From contig NZ_LGDG01000111.1 of NCBI RefSeq assembly GCF_001279775.1, positions 53,068-117,067 on the forward strand: a stretch of 64,000 nt of DNA, read 5' to 3'. Below the pieces are notes generated by a model. The model did not search any database. It saw nothing but the letters and a program-made list of their open reading frames with translations, and was not told the origin of the DNA. The translations under genes and the position numbers were made by a program. Numbering within the stretch: the stretch's first letter is position 1; every line of letters begins with the position of its first letter. This stretch comes from Streptomyces sp. MMG1533 (GTDB taxonomy: Bacteria; Actinomycetota; Actinomycetes; Streptomycetales; Streptomycetaceae). Of the stretch, positions 47,303-56,919 are shown in pieces.

Positions 47303-48168
47303 GGGGACTGCTCCTTCCGTTCCCCCCGCCAGTCCTGCACGGCGCGTTGGTAGTCCTGCTCGTCACCGCCGAGGAACCGCTCGGCGAACTCCTCGTACGG
47401 CGTGGTGGCGTACAGCTTCTGAAAGGCCTCGTCCCGGCCGTGGTCGGGGGCGCAGGAGGTGAAGTGGGCGCCGTTCGGCGTCTCGACCACGCCCGTGACG
47501 CTCGACCGCTTGAGGAGCAGTGTCTGCGGCGCGGCCTCCTTGGCCGGCTCGGCGGTGCCGATGTTCTCGACGAGCTGCTCGCACGACACGTACGCCGCCT
47601 CGGCCGCCTCGCAGAACAGGTCGTCGAAGTACGGGTCCGGGCCCAGGTACCGGCCGTTGCCCAGCCGGTCCGCGCGGTTCATGTGGACGAGGGCCGCGTC
47701 CAGACGCAGGGCGGGCATGGCCACGAACGTCTCCGCGTCCTCGTACGGGGAAGTGACCGTCCGCAGAGCGGGGTTGACCCGCATCACGTCCGAGCCGAGG
47801 CCGGCCCGCACCGGCATGAAGGACAGGCGGTTGGCGGCCGCGTGCAGCCCCCACATGAACATCGCCTCGTCGACCTCCACGAGTTCGAGGGCGCCGCGCT
47901 CGCGTGCCGCGCGGTAGTGCGGTTCGAGGGGGATCGAGTCGAGGGTCGCGAAGGCGGTGACGAGCTTGCGGATCCGTCCGGCGGCAGCCAGCAGGCCGAC
48001 GTCCGGGCCGCCGTACGAGACGACGGTGAGGTCGGTGATCTCGGTGCGGAGCAGGGCTCGCACCAGTGCCATCGGCTTGCGGCGCGAGCCCCAGCCGCCG
48101 ATGCCGAGCGTCATGCCGCTCTCCAGGCGGCCGACGGCGTCCTCGGCCGACATGGTCTTGTCGCTCAC
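47299..48168 (-). CDS. ipdA: CoA-transferase-family subunit A, IpdA-like
   Basis: 289 residues from GTG 48168. AVGRLESGMTLGIGGWGSRRKPMALVRALL is the alpha-subunit opening. VVSYGGPDVGLLAAAGRIRKLV, a central VEVDEAMFMWGLHAAANRLSFMP segment with acidic residues, and DAALVHMNRADRLGNGRYLG follow. With IpdB it should form the ring-C-opening hydrolase of steroid degradation. Its GTG overlaps the EchA20-like stop. An in-frame ATG five codons later is an alternative start. Confidence 0.87.
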   Translation of the reverse strand: MSDKTMSAEDAVGRLESGMTLGIGGWGSRRKPMALVRALLRTEITDLTVVSYGGPDVGLLAAAGRIRKLVTAFATLDSIPLEPHYRAARERGALELVEVDEAMFMWGLHAAANRLSFMPVRAGLGSDVMRVNPALRTVTSPYEDAETFVAMPALRLDAALVHMNRADRLGNGRYLGPDPYFDDLFCEAAEAAYVSCEQLVENIGTAEPAKEAAPQTLLLKRSSVTGVVETPNGAHFTSCAPDHGRDEAFQKLYATTPYEEFAERFLGGDEQDYQRAVQDWRGERKEQSP

Positions 48169-48926
48169 TGGGCGGCCTCCTTGCCGAAGGTGTCCCGGAC
48201 CCGGCCCGCGACGCCGCCGAGGTTGGCCTCGAAGGTGAAGCCCTGCTCGAAGCGGTAGCTGCGGCGCACGTCGACGGGGTCGATGCCGTTGATGGCGGCC
48301 TTGGCCAGCCGGATGAGGTGGCCGTCCTTGGCGGCGATCTCGCGGGCCAACTCCAGGGCGGCCGCGCACAGTTCCGCGCGCGGGACGACCCGCCACACCG
48401 AGCCGTGTGCGTGCAGCTCGGCCGCGGTCGCGGTGCGCGAGGTGTAGTACAGGGCCCGCATCAGGTGCTGCGGGACCAGACGGGCCAGGTGGGTGGCCGC
48501 GCCGAGCGCGCCGCGGTCCAGCTCGGGCAGGCCGAAGGTCGCGTCCTCGCTCGCCACGATCGCGTCCGCGTTCCCCACCAGGCCTATGCCGCCGCCCAGA
48601 CAGAAGCCCTGCACGGCCGCGACGACGGGCACCTCGCACTCGTACACCGCCGCGAACGCCTCGAAGCAGCCGCGGTTCGCGCCGATCAGCGCCTGCTGCC
48701 CCTGGGCCTGTATCTCCTTGATGTCCACGCCCGCGTTGAACCCGCGCCCCTCGGCTGCCAGCACCACGCACCGGACCCCGGAGTCCCGGCCGGCCGCGCG
48801 CACCGCGTCGGCCAGCGCGAACCAGCCGTGCACCGGCAGGGCGTTCACCGGCGGGAAGTCGACCGTGACGACGGCGATGCCATTTTTTCCGGGCCCCTTT
48901 TCCGGGGTCGAGGTGGAGACACCCAT
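48165..48926 (-). CDS. echA20: Enoyl-CoA hydratase/isomerase family, EchA20-like
   Basis: 253 residues of the crotonase fold. VVTVDFPPVNALPVHGW begins the domain. The first oxyanion loop is in LAAEGRGFNAGVDIKEI, and the second in QGFCLGGGIGLVGNADAIVASEDATFGLPELDRGALG. Mycobacterial EchA20 hydrolyses the ring D carbon-carbon bond. It is the first gene of the echA20-ipdA-ipdB-ipdC operon, all coupled by short overlaps. Operator copy 2 lies 21 bases upstream of the ATG. Confidence 0.86.
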   Translation of the reverse strand: MGVSTSTPEKGPGKNGIAVVTVDFPPVNALPVHGWFALADAVRAAGRDSGVRCVVLAAEGRGFNAGVDIKEIQAQGQQALIGANRGCFEAFAAVYECEVPVVAAVQGFCLGGGIGLVGNADAIVASEDATFGLPELDRGALGAATHLARLVPQHLMRALYYTSRTATAAELHAHGSVWRVVPRAELCAAALELAREIAAKDGHLIRLAKAAINGIDPVDVRRSYRFEQGFTFEANLGGVAGRVRDTFGKEAAQ

Positions 48927-48947
48927 GGGCGCATCAGCTACCTTTCC

Positions 48948-48964
48948 ACCAAACGTTTGTTAGG
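48948..48964. promoter_or_regulatory. KstR2-type operator, copy 2
   Basis: ACCAAACGTTTGTTAGG contains the perfect palindrome CAAACGTTTG and matches copy 1 (minus strand) at 15 of 17 positions. It sits in the 54-base divergent gap between the EchA20-like gene and an SDR gene. The distance to the rightward start codon is 16 bases, identical to copy 1. Confidence 0.8.
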
Positions 48965-48980
48965 TGGAGGGTAGCGGCGA

Positions 48981-49727
<747 letters not shown>

Positions 49728-49728
49728 G

Positions 49729-50637
49729 ATGAGCGGAATCTGCGAGGGCCGGGTCGTCGTCGTCACCGGCGCCGGCCGCGGGCTCGGCCGCGCCCACGCG
49801 CTCGCGTTCGCCGCCGAGGGCGCCCGGCTCGTGATCAACGACCTGGGCGTGGGCCTCGACGGCAGGCCGGACGACGACGGCCCGGCCGAGCGGGTCGCCG
49901 CGGAGATCCGCGCCGCGGGCGGCGAGGCCGTGGCCCACGGCGGCGACATCGCGACGACCGAGGGCGCCGCCTCCCTCGTACGCACCGCCCTGCAGACGTA
50001 CGGCCGCCTCGACACCCTCGTCAACAACGCCGGATTCCTGCGCGACCGCATGCTCGTCAACCTCGACGAGGACGACTGGGACGCGGTCGTGCGGGTCCAC
50101 CTGAAGGGGCACTTCCTGCCGCTGAAGCACGCGGCGGCGCACTGGCGGGCGGAGGCGAAGGCGGGACGGATGCCCGTGGCCCGGGTCGTCAACACCAGCA
50201 GCGGGGCAGGGCTTGCGGGGTCGGTCGGGCAGGGGAACTACAGCGCCGCGAAGGCCGGGATCGTCGGGCTGACGCTCGTCGCGGCGGCCGAGACGGGGCG
50301 GTACGGGGTCCAGGTCAACGCGATCGCCCCGGCCGCCCGGACCCGGATGACGGAGGAGACCTTCCAGCAGACGATGGCGGCGCCCGCGGGGGGCTTCGAC
50401 GCCATGGCGCCCGAGAACGTGTCGCCGCTGGTGGTGTGGCTGGGCTCGGCCGCGAGCGCGGGCGTCACCGGGCGGGTCTTCGAGGCCGAGGGCGGCCGGA
50501 TCACCGTGATGGAAGGGTGGCGGCCGGGGCCGAGCGCCGACAAGGGCGCGCGGTGGACGCCTGCGGAGGCCGGGGACGTGACGCTGAATCTGCTGACGGA
50601 GGCGGCGGAACCGAGGGCGGTGTACGGGGCGCAATAG
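49729..50637 (+). CDS. SDR-family oxidoreductase, second in pair
   Basis: 302 residues. CEGRVVVVTGAGRGLGRAHALAFAAEGARLVINDLG is the cofactor motif of the MFE-2-like SDR branch. NNAGFLRDRML and VVNTSSGAGLAGSVGQGNYSAAKAG carry the catalytic residues. It begins one base after the first SDR stop, so both are cotranscribed from operator 2. The arrangement mirrors the two SDR genes Rv3549c and Rv3548c. A role in beta-oxidation of a steroid fragment is inferred. Confidence 0.83.
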   Translation: MSGICEGRVVVVTGAGRGLGRAHALAFAAEGARLVINDLGVGLDGRPDDDGPAERVAAEIRAAGGEAVAHGGDIATTEGAASLVRTALQTYGRLDTLVNNAGFLRDRMLVNLDEDDWDAVVRVHLKGHFLPLKHAAAHWRAEAKAGRMPVARVVNTSSGAGLAGSVGQGNYSAAKAGIVGLTLVAAAETGRYGVQVNAIAPAARTRMTEETFQQTMAAPAGGFDAMAPENVSPLVVWLGSAASAGVTGRVFEAEGGRITVMEGWRPGPSADKGARWTPAEAGDVTLNLLTEAAEPRAVYGAQ

Positions 50638-50643
50638 CGGCGT

Positions 50644-51351
50644 TCAGCCGTTCCCCGTGGGATCTCCCGGCGCGACCAGCCCCGATTCGTACGCGAGGAC
50701 CACGGCCTGGACCCGGTCGCGGAGGTCCAGCTTCGACAGGATGCGGCCGATGTGGGTCTTGACCGTGGTCGGGCTGAGGAACAGCCGGTCCGCGAGCTCG
50801 GCGTTGCTCAGCCCCGTCGCGAGCAGCCGCAGCACCTCCAGTTCGCGCGGGGTGAGGTCGGACAGGTCGCGGTGGAGGGCGGCCGGCCGGGCCTCCTCGC
50901 GGTGGGCGAAGCGCTCGATCAGGCGGCGGGTGATGGCGGGCGCGAGCAGGGCGTCGCCGGACTGCACGAGGTGTACGGCGGCCACCAGATGCTCGGGGGT
51001 GACGTCCTTGAGCAGGAAGCCGCTGGCCCCGGCGGTGAGCGCGGCGTAGACGTAGTGGTCGAGGTCGTACGTGGTCAGGATGACGACGCGCAGGCCGGTC
51101 GTCGGGTCGCTGTCGGCGAGGATCCGCCGGGTGGCCTCGATGCCGTCCATCCGCGGCATCCGGATGTCCATGAGAACCACGTCGGGCCGGGTGCGCCGGA
51201 CCGCGGCGACCGCCTCCGCCCCGTCGGCCGCCTCGGCCGTCACCTCGATGCCGTCCGCGGCCAGGATCATCCCGAAGCCGGTCCGTACGAGGGCCTGGTC
51301 GTCGGCGATGACGGCGCGCAGCGCCGGCGGCCGGTTCACGCCGCCCGCCAC
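50644..51351 (-). CDS. LuxR/NarL-family response regulator
   Basis: 235 residues. The receiver domain has the acidic pair in AVIADDQALVR, the phosphorylated Asp62 in DVVLMDIRMPRMDG and the Lys in SGFLLKDVTPEHL. The C-terminal LuxR helix-turn-helix is LTPRELEVLRLLATGLSNAELADRLFLSPTTVKTHIGRIL. It is translated from a start that overlaps the histidine kinase gene by 16 bases, so the two form a system. The divergent ABC transporter operon is the most likely target. Confidence 0.93.
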   Translation of the reverse strand: MAGGVNRPPALRAVIADDQALVRTGFGMILAADGIEVTAEAADGAEAVAAVRRTRPDVVLMDIRMPRMDGIEATRRILADSDPTTGLRVVILTTYDLDHYVYAALTAGASGFLLKDVTPEHLVAAVHLVQSGDALLAPAITRRLIERFAHREEARPAALHRDLSDLTPRELEVLRLLATGLSNAELADRLFLSPTTVKTHIGRILSKLDLRDRVQAVVLAYESGLVAPGDPTGNG

Positions 51352-52637
51352 GGGACCCGGGCGCGGACCCGGTAGCCGCCGGCGAGGGTCGGACCGGCCG
51401 TCAGCTCACCGCCGTAGACCGCGAGGCGCTCACGCAGCCCGATCAGTCCGCGGCCGTTGCCGTCCGCCGGTACGCAGTCGCGGACGGCGCCGGTGTCGCC
51501 GACCTCGATCTCCAGCCGGTTCTCGGCGTAGCCGATCGTGACGTGGGCGTCGGCGCCCGGCGCGTGCCTGATCGTGTTGGTCAGCGCCTCCTGCACCACG
51601 CGGTACGCCGTCAGGTCCACCCCGGGCGGCAGCGGCTGGGGCGGCAGCGACACCGCGACGCCGACCGGGGTCCCGGCGGCGCGCACCCGCTCGATCAGCG
51701 CGTCGAGCTGTCCCAGGCCGGGCTGCGGCTCCAGGCCGTCGGCGGGGCTGTCGGCGCCGCCGGTGTCCGGGGCCGCCAACAGGCCCATCACATGGCGCAG
51801 TTCGGCCATCGCGGCCCGGCCCCCGGCCTCCACGGCCAGCAGCGCCTCCTTCGACCGCTCCGGCGCCGCGTCCATCACCTTGCGGGCCGCGCCCGCCTGG
51901 ATGACCATCACGCTCACATTGTGGGTCACGACGTCGTGCAACTCGGCGGCTATCCGGGCCCGTTCCTCCTCGACCGCCCGCCGCAGGCCCTCCTCCTGCG
52001 CCCGCTGCAACGCGGCGAACCGGTCCCGGCCGGCCGCCAGGCGCCGCTGCCAGAACCGGACCGTCCCGGCCAGCACCCCGGCGACCAGCAGCACGACCAT
52101 GGGACTCGACCACCCCGGCAGGATGGGATCCGTCTGCCGGAACGCCAGGCCGGCCGGCACGGCGGCGACGACCAGACAGACCGGCGCCAGCACCCGGTAC
52201 CGACTGTGCTTCACCGCGCTGTAGGCGCCGATGACGCAGGTCAGCACAGTGATCCAGGTGGCCCGGTCGCCGATGCCCAGCGCCGCGGCCAGCACCACCC
52301 CGAACGCGGCCAGCGGATACCGGCGCCGGGCCGCGAGCGGCAGCGCCGACAGCAGCACGAGGGGCCAGGGCGGCGCCGCGACCGGGTCCTCCACGACCCG
52401 TGCGCCCGGCATCGGGGGCGAGGGAGGGACAGGCACCCCGTACTCGTCCCTCGGCACGACGAACGCCGGCCCGTCACCGGGATACCGCGCCGCCACCACC
52501 AGCGCCACCACGGTCAGGACGACCGCCAGCACCACGTCGGCGCGCACCGCCCGCCGCGACAGCGGCGCGCCCTTCGCCTCCGGCCGCACCGCGTCCCGCA
52601 GTTGGGCACGCCATCCGGGCCGCTCCTCCGTCTCCAT
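51336..52637 (-). CDS. Sensor histidine kinase (HisKA_3 type)
   Basis: 433 residues from ATG 52637. Several N-terminal hydrophobic helices (ADVVLAVVLTVVALVVAA, PLVLLSALPLAARRR, VLAPVCLVVAAVPAGLAF, MVVLLVAGVLAGTVRFW) form a membrane sensor. The HisKA_3 phosphoacceptor is in ERARIAAELHDVVTHNVSVMVIQAGAARKV. The ATPase domain has the N-box LTNTIRHAPG and GNGRGLIGLRERLAVYGG. A periplasmic-side loop rich in Pro lies after helix 1. The signal is unknown; kinases of this layout next to ABC exporters often sense cell-envelope stress or antibiotics. Confidence 0.92.
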   Translation of the reverse strand: METEERPGWRAQLRDAVRPEAKGAPLSRRAVRADVVLAVVLTVVALVVAARYPGDGPAFVVPRDEYGVPVPPSPPMPGARVVEDPVAAPPWPLVLLSALPLAARRRYPLAAFGVVLAAALGIGDRATWITVLTCVIGAYSAVKHSRYRVLAPVCLVVAAVPAGLAFRQTDPILPGWSSPMVVLLVAGVLAGTVRFWQRRLAAGRDRFAALQRAQEEGLRRAVEEERARIAAELHDVVTHNVSVMVIQAGAARKVMDAAPERSKEALLAVEAGGRAAMAELRHVMGLLAAPDTGGADSPADGLEPQPGLGQLDALIERVRAAGTPVGVAVSLPPQPLPPGVDLTAYRVVQEALTNTIRHAPGADAHVTIGYAENRLEIEVGDTGAVRDCVPADGNGRGLIGLRERLAVYGGELTAGPTLAGGYRVRARVPWRAA

Positions 52638-52878
52638 CGGCTCATTGTGTGGCCCGTACGCCCCGGCCGCGTCCGCCTGGACGACCAGGGCGACCGGGAC
52701 ACCGTCCCGCAGGCGTACTTCGCAGGGATGACCCCGCGGCCGGGTCCTCCGCGGGGAGGGCCGCATGTCGGTGCCCCGGGCGACGCGCCCGGCGAGCCCC
52801 CGCCCCTACCTTCACCGGGACCCGGCACCTCGCCGGGACCCGGCCAGGCACGAGCGACCGTAAGGACGGACGACTCCC
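52638..52878. promoter_or_regulatory. Divergent promoter region between sensor kinase and ABC genes
   Basis: These 241 bases separate two divergently transcribed operons and must hold both promoters. A direct repeat of GGACCCGGC-like units around 52818-52845 is visible just before the ABC gene. I cannot point to clear -10/-35 elements. Confidence 0.35.
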
Positions 52879-53580
52879 ATGACCCCCTTCACTCACGTGA
52901 TCGAACTGGCGGGCGTGGCCAAGCGCTACGACAGCGCCGGCGCTCCCGCGCTCGGGCCGCTCGACCTCGCCGTCGCGCAGGGCGAGGCGCTCGCCGTCAC
53001 GGGCCCCTCCGGCAGCGGCAAGTCCACGCTGCTGAACCTCGTCGCCGGCCTGGACCGGCCGACCGAGGGCACGGTGACGGTCGCCGGGCAGCGGGTCGAC
53101 CGGCTCAGCGAGCACGCGCTGGCCCGGTTCCGCCGCGACCGGATCGGCATGGTCTTCCAGTTCTTCAACCTGCTCGACGACCTCACCGTCGCCGACAACA
53201 TCCAGCTCCCCGCCCAGCTGACCGGCACCGCGCGACGTCAGGCCGCGGCCCGCGCCGGCGAACTCATGGAGGTGCTCGGCATCCAGAAGCACGCCCGCGC
53301 CTACCCCGGCCGTCTCTCCGGCGGCGAACGCCAGCGGGTCGCGGTCGCCCGCGCCCTGGTCAACCGGCCCGCGCTGCTGCTCGCCGACGAACCGACCGGC
53401 GCGCTCGACACCGCGTCGGGCCAGGACGTACGGGAACTGCTGGTCGATCTGCACCGCGGCGGCCAGACCATCGTGCTGGTCACCCATGACCTCGCGCTGG
53501 CCGCGGCCTGCGCGAGCCGCACGATCCACCTGGTGGACGGTCATCTCGCCCTCGACACAGCGGTGGAGGCCGTCCGATGA
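52879..53580 (+). CDS. ABC transporter ATP-binding protein (LolD/MacB type)
   Basis: 233 residues. Walker A is GPSGSGKSTLLNLVAGLDRPTEG, the Q-loop lies in MVFQFFNLLDDLTVADN, and the signature and Walker B are LSGGERQRVAVARALVNRPALLLADEPTGALD. The switch His is in LVTHDLALAAACASR. This class works with FtsX-type permeases to extrude lipids, peptides or antibiotics. Its stop overlaps the permease start by four bases (ATGA). Confidence 0.95.
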   Translation: MTPFTHVIELAGVAKRYDSAGAPALGPLDLAVAQGEALAVTGPSGSGKSTLLNLVAGLDRPTEGTVTVAGQRVDRLSEHALARFRRDRIGMVFQFFNLLDDLTVADNIQLPAQLTGTARRQAAARAGELMEVLGIQKHARAYPGRLSGGERQRVAVARALVNRPALLLADEPTGALDTASGQDVRELLVDLHRGGQTIVLVTHDLALAAACASRTIHLVDGHLALDTAVEAVR

Positions 53581-55973
53581 GCGGCACGGACCGCCTGAGG
53601 CGCTTCGGCACCGGCGCCCTCGGCCGGGTCGTCCGCTCCGGCGTGGGCCGGCGGCGGGTGCAGACCGTGGTGATCGCCGTGGCCGTGATGATGGCCGTGG
53701 CCTCGGCGGTGGTGGCCGGCTCGCTGATGGTCGCCGCGGACGCGCCCTTCGACCACGCCTTCGCCGAGCAGAACGGGGCCCACATCACCGCGGAGTTCGA
53801 CCCGGCCAAGGCGAGCACGCAGGAGGTGCGGGCCACCGGCCGGCTGGACGGCGTCACCGCGACCGCGGGACCGTACCCCGTCACGTCGGTCCGCCCGGTG
53901 GACGCGGGCGGCGGCCACCTGCGGCCCGTCACCCTGGCCGGGCGGTCCACCGCGCACGCCGAGGTGGACGACCTGGACCTGACGTCCGGCCGCTGGCCGA
54001 CGAAGCCGGGCGAGATGGTGCTCACCCCGCAGGTCGCCGGCCCCGCCTTCGAGCTCGGTTCCACGCTGAGGACTTCGGACGCCGCCGATGCCCCGACCCT
54101 GACCGTCGTCGGCATCGCCGTCTCGGCCAGCCGGACCGCCGACGCCTGGGCAACCCCCGCACAGGTCACGGCCCTTGCCTCGGAGGACACCCCGGTCACC
54201 AGCCAGATGCTCTACCGCTTCGACTCCGCGGACACCGGCGGTCAGATCACCGCCGCCCGCAAGCGGCTCACCGCCGCCGTGCCCTCCGGGGCGCTCCTGG
54301 GCACCCGGTCCTACCTGGACACCAAGCGCGCCGCCGACTCGGGCGCGGCACCCACCATTCCGTTCCTGATCGCCTTCGGCGTGCTCGGCATCGCGATGTC
54401 GCTGATCATCGTCGGCAGTGTGGTCAGCGGCGCGGTCGGCACCAGCCTGCGCAGGATCGGCATCCTCAAGGCCATCGGCTTCACCCCGCGCGAGGTCGTC
54501 CGCGCCTACGTCGCCCAGGCACTCATCCCGGCAGGCGTCGGCATCGCCCTGGGCGTCGTCCTCGGAAACCTGCTGGCCGTACCGCTGTTGGACGACACCG
54601 AGCAGGCGTACGGCACCGCGTCGCTGACGGTGGCCTGGTGGGTGGACGTCGTCGTACCGGCCGCCGCGCTGCTCGTCGTGGGGATCGCGGCGCTGGTGCC
54701 CGCACTGCGGGCCGGGCGCCTGCGCACCGTCGAGGCCATCGCCGTCGGCCGTGCGCCCCGCACCGGACGCGGCCAGTGGGCGCACCGGGCGGCGGGCCGA
54801 CTGCCGCTGCCGCGCGCGGTGACCTACGGCCTCGCCGCCCCCTTCGCTCACCCGGTCCGCACGGCCGCGATGCTGCTCGCGGTGGCCTTCGGCACGGTCG
54901 CGGCGACCTTCGCGGTGGGCCTGACCTCGTCCCTGCACGCGGTCGGCGAGGCCCAGGACCCCGAGAACCGCGCCGCGGTCAGCGTCTTCACCGGCGCCGC
55001 ACCGGCCGGCGGCCCCGGCCCCGGCCGCGCCCCCGCGCCGGCCACGGCGGAGTCCCCGGCCGCCGACCCGGCACGCGTACGTGCCGCCATCGCGGCACAG
55101 GACGGCACCGCCTCGTACTACGGCAAGACCCAGGTGGACGTCACCGTCGCAGGGTACTCCGGCGCCGCCCGGGCCACCCTCTACCAGGGCGACTCCCGCT
55201 CCGGCGCCTACGCGATGCTCTCCGGTCACTGGCTCACCGGCCCCGGGCAGATCGTCGTGCCCTCGGGCTTCCTGAAGAAGACCGGCACCGAGCTCGGCGA
55301 CACGCTCCAGGTCATCCACGACAAGCGGAAGCAGAACCTGCGCATCGTCGGCGAGGCCTTCGACGGCTCGGACGACGAACTGGAGCTCCACGCCGACATG
55401 GCCGACTTCCCGACAGCCGAACCCGGCGTGTTCCTCGTCGACGTGAAACCCGGCGTCTCCGCCACCGAGTACGCCCGCGAACTCGCCGCGGCGGTACAGC
55501 CCCTGGGCGGCGACGCGAGCGCCAACCCCCCGTCCGAGCAGGACAACTTCATCCTCATCCTGGACGCGATGGCCGCGCTGCTCACGCTCATGCTGGTCTC
55601 CGTGGCCGGCCTCGGAGTGCTCAACTCCGTGGTCCTCGACACCCGCGAGCGCGTCCACGACCTCGGCGTGTGCAAGGCGCTCGGCATGTCGCCGCGGCAG
55701 ACCGTGAGCCTTGTCCTCGCCTCGGTGGCCGGGATCGGCCTCCTCGGCGGGCTGGCGGGCGTACCCGCCGGATTCGCGCTGCACGCCTACGTGGTGCCGG
55801 TGATGGGCCACGCGGCGGGCACCGACCTGCCGTCGTCGGTCCTCGACGTGTACGACACTCCGCGGCTGATGCTGCTGGGGCTGGCCGGCCTCACCATCGC
55901 CCTGCTGGGCGCGCTGCTCCCGGCCGGGTGGGCGGCCAAGGCCCGTACGGCGACGGCACTGCGCACGGAGTAG
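53577..55973 (+). CDS. FtsX-type ABC transporter permease
   Basis: 798 residues. An N-terminal helix (VQTVVIAVAVMMAVASAVVAGSLM) is followed by a large extracytoplasmic domain. Then comes a first FtsX unit with three helices around FLIAFGVLGIAMSLIIVGSVVSG and LIPAGVGIALGVVLGNLLAV. A second helix-domain-FtsX unit ends in ALLTLMLVSVAGLGVLNSVVL and MLLGLAGLTIALLGALLPAGWAAK. The repeated layout is that of MacB/BceB-like permeases. It probably exports or releases a membrane-active compound, with the divergent two-component system as sensor. Confidence 0.92.
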   Translation: MSGTDRLRRFGTGALGRVVRSGVGRRRVQTVVIAVAVMMAVASAVVAGSLMVAADAPFDHAFAEQNGAHITAEFDPAKASTQEVRATGRLDGVTATAGPYPVTSVRPVDAGGGHLRPVTLAGRSTAHAEVDDLDLTSGRWPTKPGEMVLTPQVAGPAFELGSTLRTSDAADAPTLTVVGIAVSASRTADAWATPAQVTALASEDTPVTSQMLYRFDSADTGGQITAARKRLTAAVPSGALLGTRSYLDTKRAADSGAAPTIPFLIAFGVLGIAMSLIIVGSVVSGAVGTSLRRIGILKAIGFTPREVVRAYVAQALIPAGVGIALGVVLGNLLAVPLLDDTEQAYGTASLTVAWWVDVVVPAAALLVVGIAALVPALRAGRLRTVEAIAVGRAPRTGRGQWAHRAAGRLPLPRAVTYGLAAPFAHPVRTAAMLLAVAFGTVAATFAVGLTSSLHAVGEAQDPENRAAVSVFTGAAPAGGPGPGRAPAPATAESPAADPARVRAAIAAQDGTASYYGKTQVDVTVAGYSGAARATLYQGDSRSGAYAMLSGHWLTGPGQIVVPSGFLKKTGTELGDTLQVIHDKRKQNLRIVGEAFDGSDDELELHADMADFPTAEPGVFLVDVKPGVSATEYARELAAAVQPLGGDASANPPSEQDNFILILDAMAALLTLMLVSVAGLGVLNSVVLDTRERVHDLGVCKALGMSPRQTVSLVLASVAGIGLLGGLAGVPAGFALHAYVVPVMGHAAGTDLPSSVLDVYDTPRLMLLGLAGLTIALLGALLPAGWAAKARTATALRTE

Positions 55974-56000
55974 GGGCCCGTGTCCGAAGGCTCCTCCCCG

Positions 56001-56882
56001 CTATGTGTCGCACTCCAGCACCGTCCTGCACAACGAACACCGCGCCCGCATCCTCCCCCGCACCGGCACCCTGATCCGCTGGTGGCAGGTCGGGCAGGGG
56101 AAGGAGACGCGCAGGCGGCCGCCGCTGTCCGGGGTGAAGGTGTAGGGGACGCCCGGCTGAGGTCCGTGCGCGTGCCGCCGGTCACGGGCGTAACGGCGAC
56201 GCCCCGCCCAGCCGGCCGCCGTGAGCGGGGGCTGCTGCTCGTCCTGGCGGGCCCGGTCCATGCCCTTGACGTACGCCGTGTAGGCCTGCGGGCTGGTGAA
56301 CCACACCGACGGGTCCTCACCGAAGACCAGGGCCCGCTTGGCCAGGACGTAACCGAACTCCTCCGGCGTGAGATAGCCGAGCTTCTGGGAGGATGCCGCG
56401 TCCTCCCGGTACGCGTCGAGGAGCAGCCAGCCGGCCCCGAGGTAGGTCGTCGCGGTGTCGGTGAGGATCTCGTTGTCCCGGGTGCCGGGGAACGTCAGGT
56501 CCAGGCGGTGCAGATAGACGTGCATCACCTCGTGGGCGAGGGCCGCGCCGATGTCCCGCCGGTGGGTGCGGAAGCGGTCGTTCAGCTCGACGAAGTACTC
56601 GGGGCCGGCGGTGAGTTCGACGTTCGCCGCATGGATCATCTCCCGGAAGCTCACGACCATCCGGGCGTCCGGCAGCCGGTAGTGCCGCACCAGCTCACGG
56701 GCCACCCGCTGCGCCCCCAGATACAGGTCGTCGGTGTCGCAGAACGCCACGTCGGCGGGGGCCATGCTGGCCCCGAACGTCTGGATGGTGTCGTACGACA
56801 GCCGCTTGTACAGCGCGGTGACGGCGGCCCGCACCGTCTCCAGATGCGGGTAACCGTGCTCGACCGGTCCGTCGTTCGCCAC
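56001..56882 (-). CDS. Putative zinc metalloprotease with C-terminal zinc ribbon
   Basis: 293 residues from GTG 56882. The metal-binding motif HEVMHVYLHRL lies in the middle, followed about 20 residues later by NEILTDTATTYLGAGWLLLD, which offers a third ligand of the zincin type. The C-terminus has two CxxC pairs (CPTCHQRI and CSLCRTVLEC), a likely zinc ribbon. No signal peptide is visible, so it should be cytoplasmic. I do not recognise a named family. The first codons are chosen from the end of the Arg-rich upstream frame; the true start could differ slightly. Confidence 0.6.
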   Translation of the reverse strand: MANDGPVEHGYPHLETVRAAVTALYKRLSYDTIQTFGASMAPADVAFCDTDDLYLGAQRVARELVRHYRLPDARMVVSFREMIHAANVELTAGPEYFVELNDRFRTHRRDIGAALAHEVMHVYLHRLDLTFPGTRDNEILTDTATTYLGAGWLLLDAYREDAASSQKLGYLTPEEFGYVLAKRALVFGEDPSVWFTSPQAYTAYVKGMDRARQDEQQPPLTAAGWAGRRRYARDRRHAHGPQPGVPYTFTPDSGGRLRVSFPCPTCHQRIRVPVRGRMRARCSLCRTVLECDT

Positions 56883-56919
56883 GCCCGTACCCCCAAGAGG
56901 CCGTGAACCCGGTTCCACT

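Noticed and set aside
53541..55811. A 756-codon minus-strand frame opposite the FtsX-type permease
   Set aside because: Its composition is Gly/Arg/His-rich without domains, and the plus-strand permease is convincing throughout.
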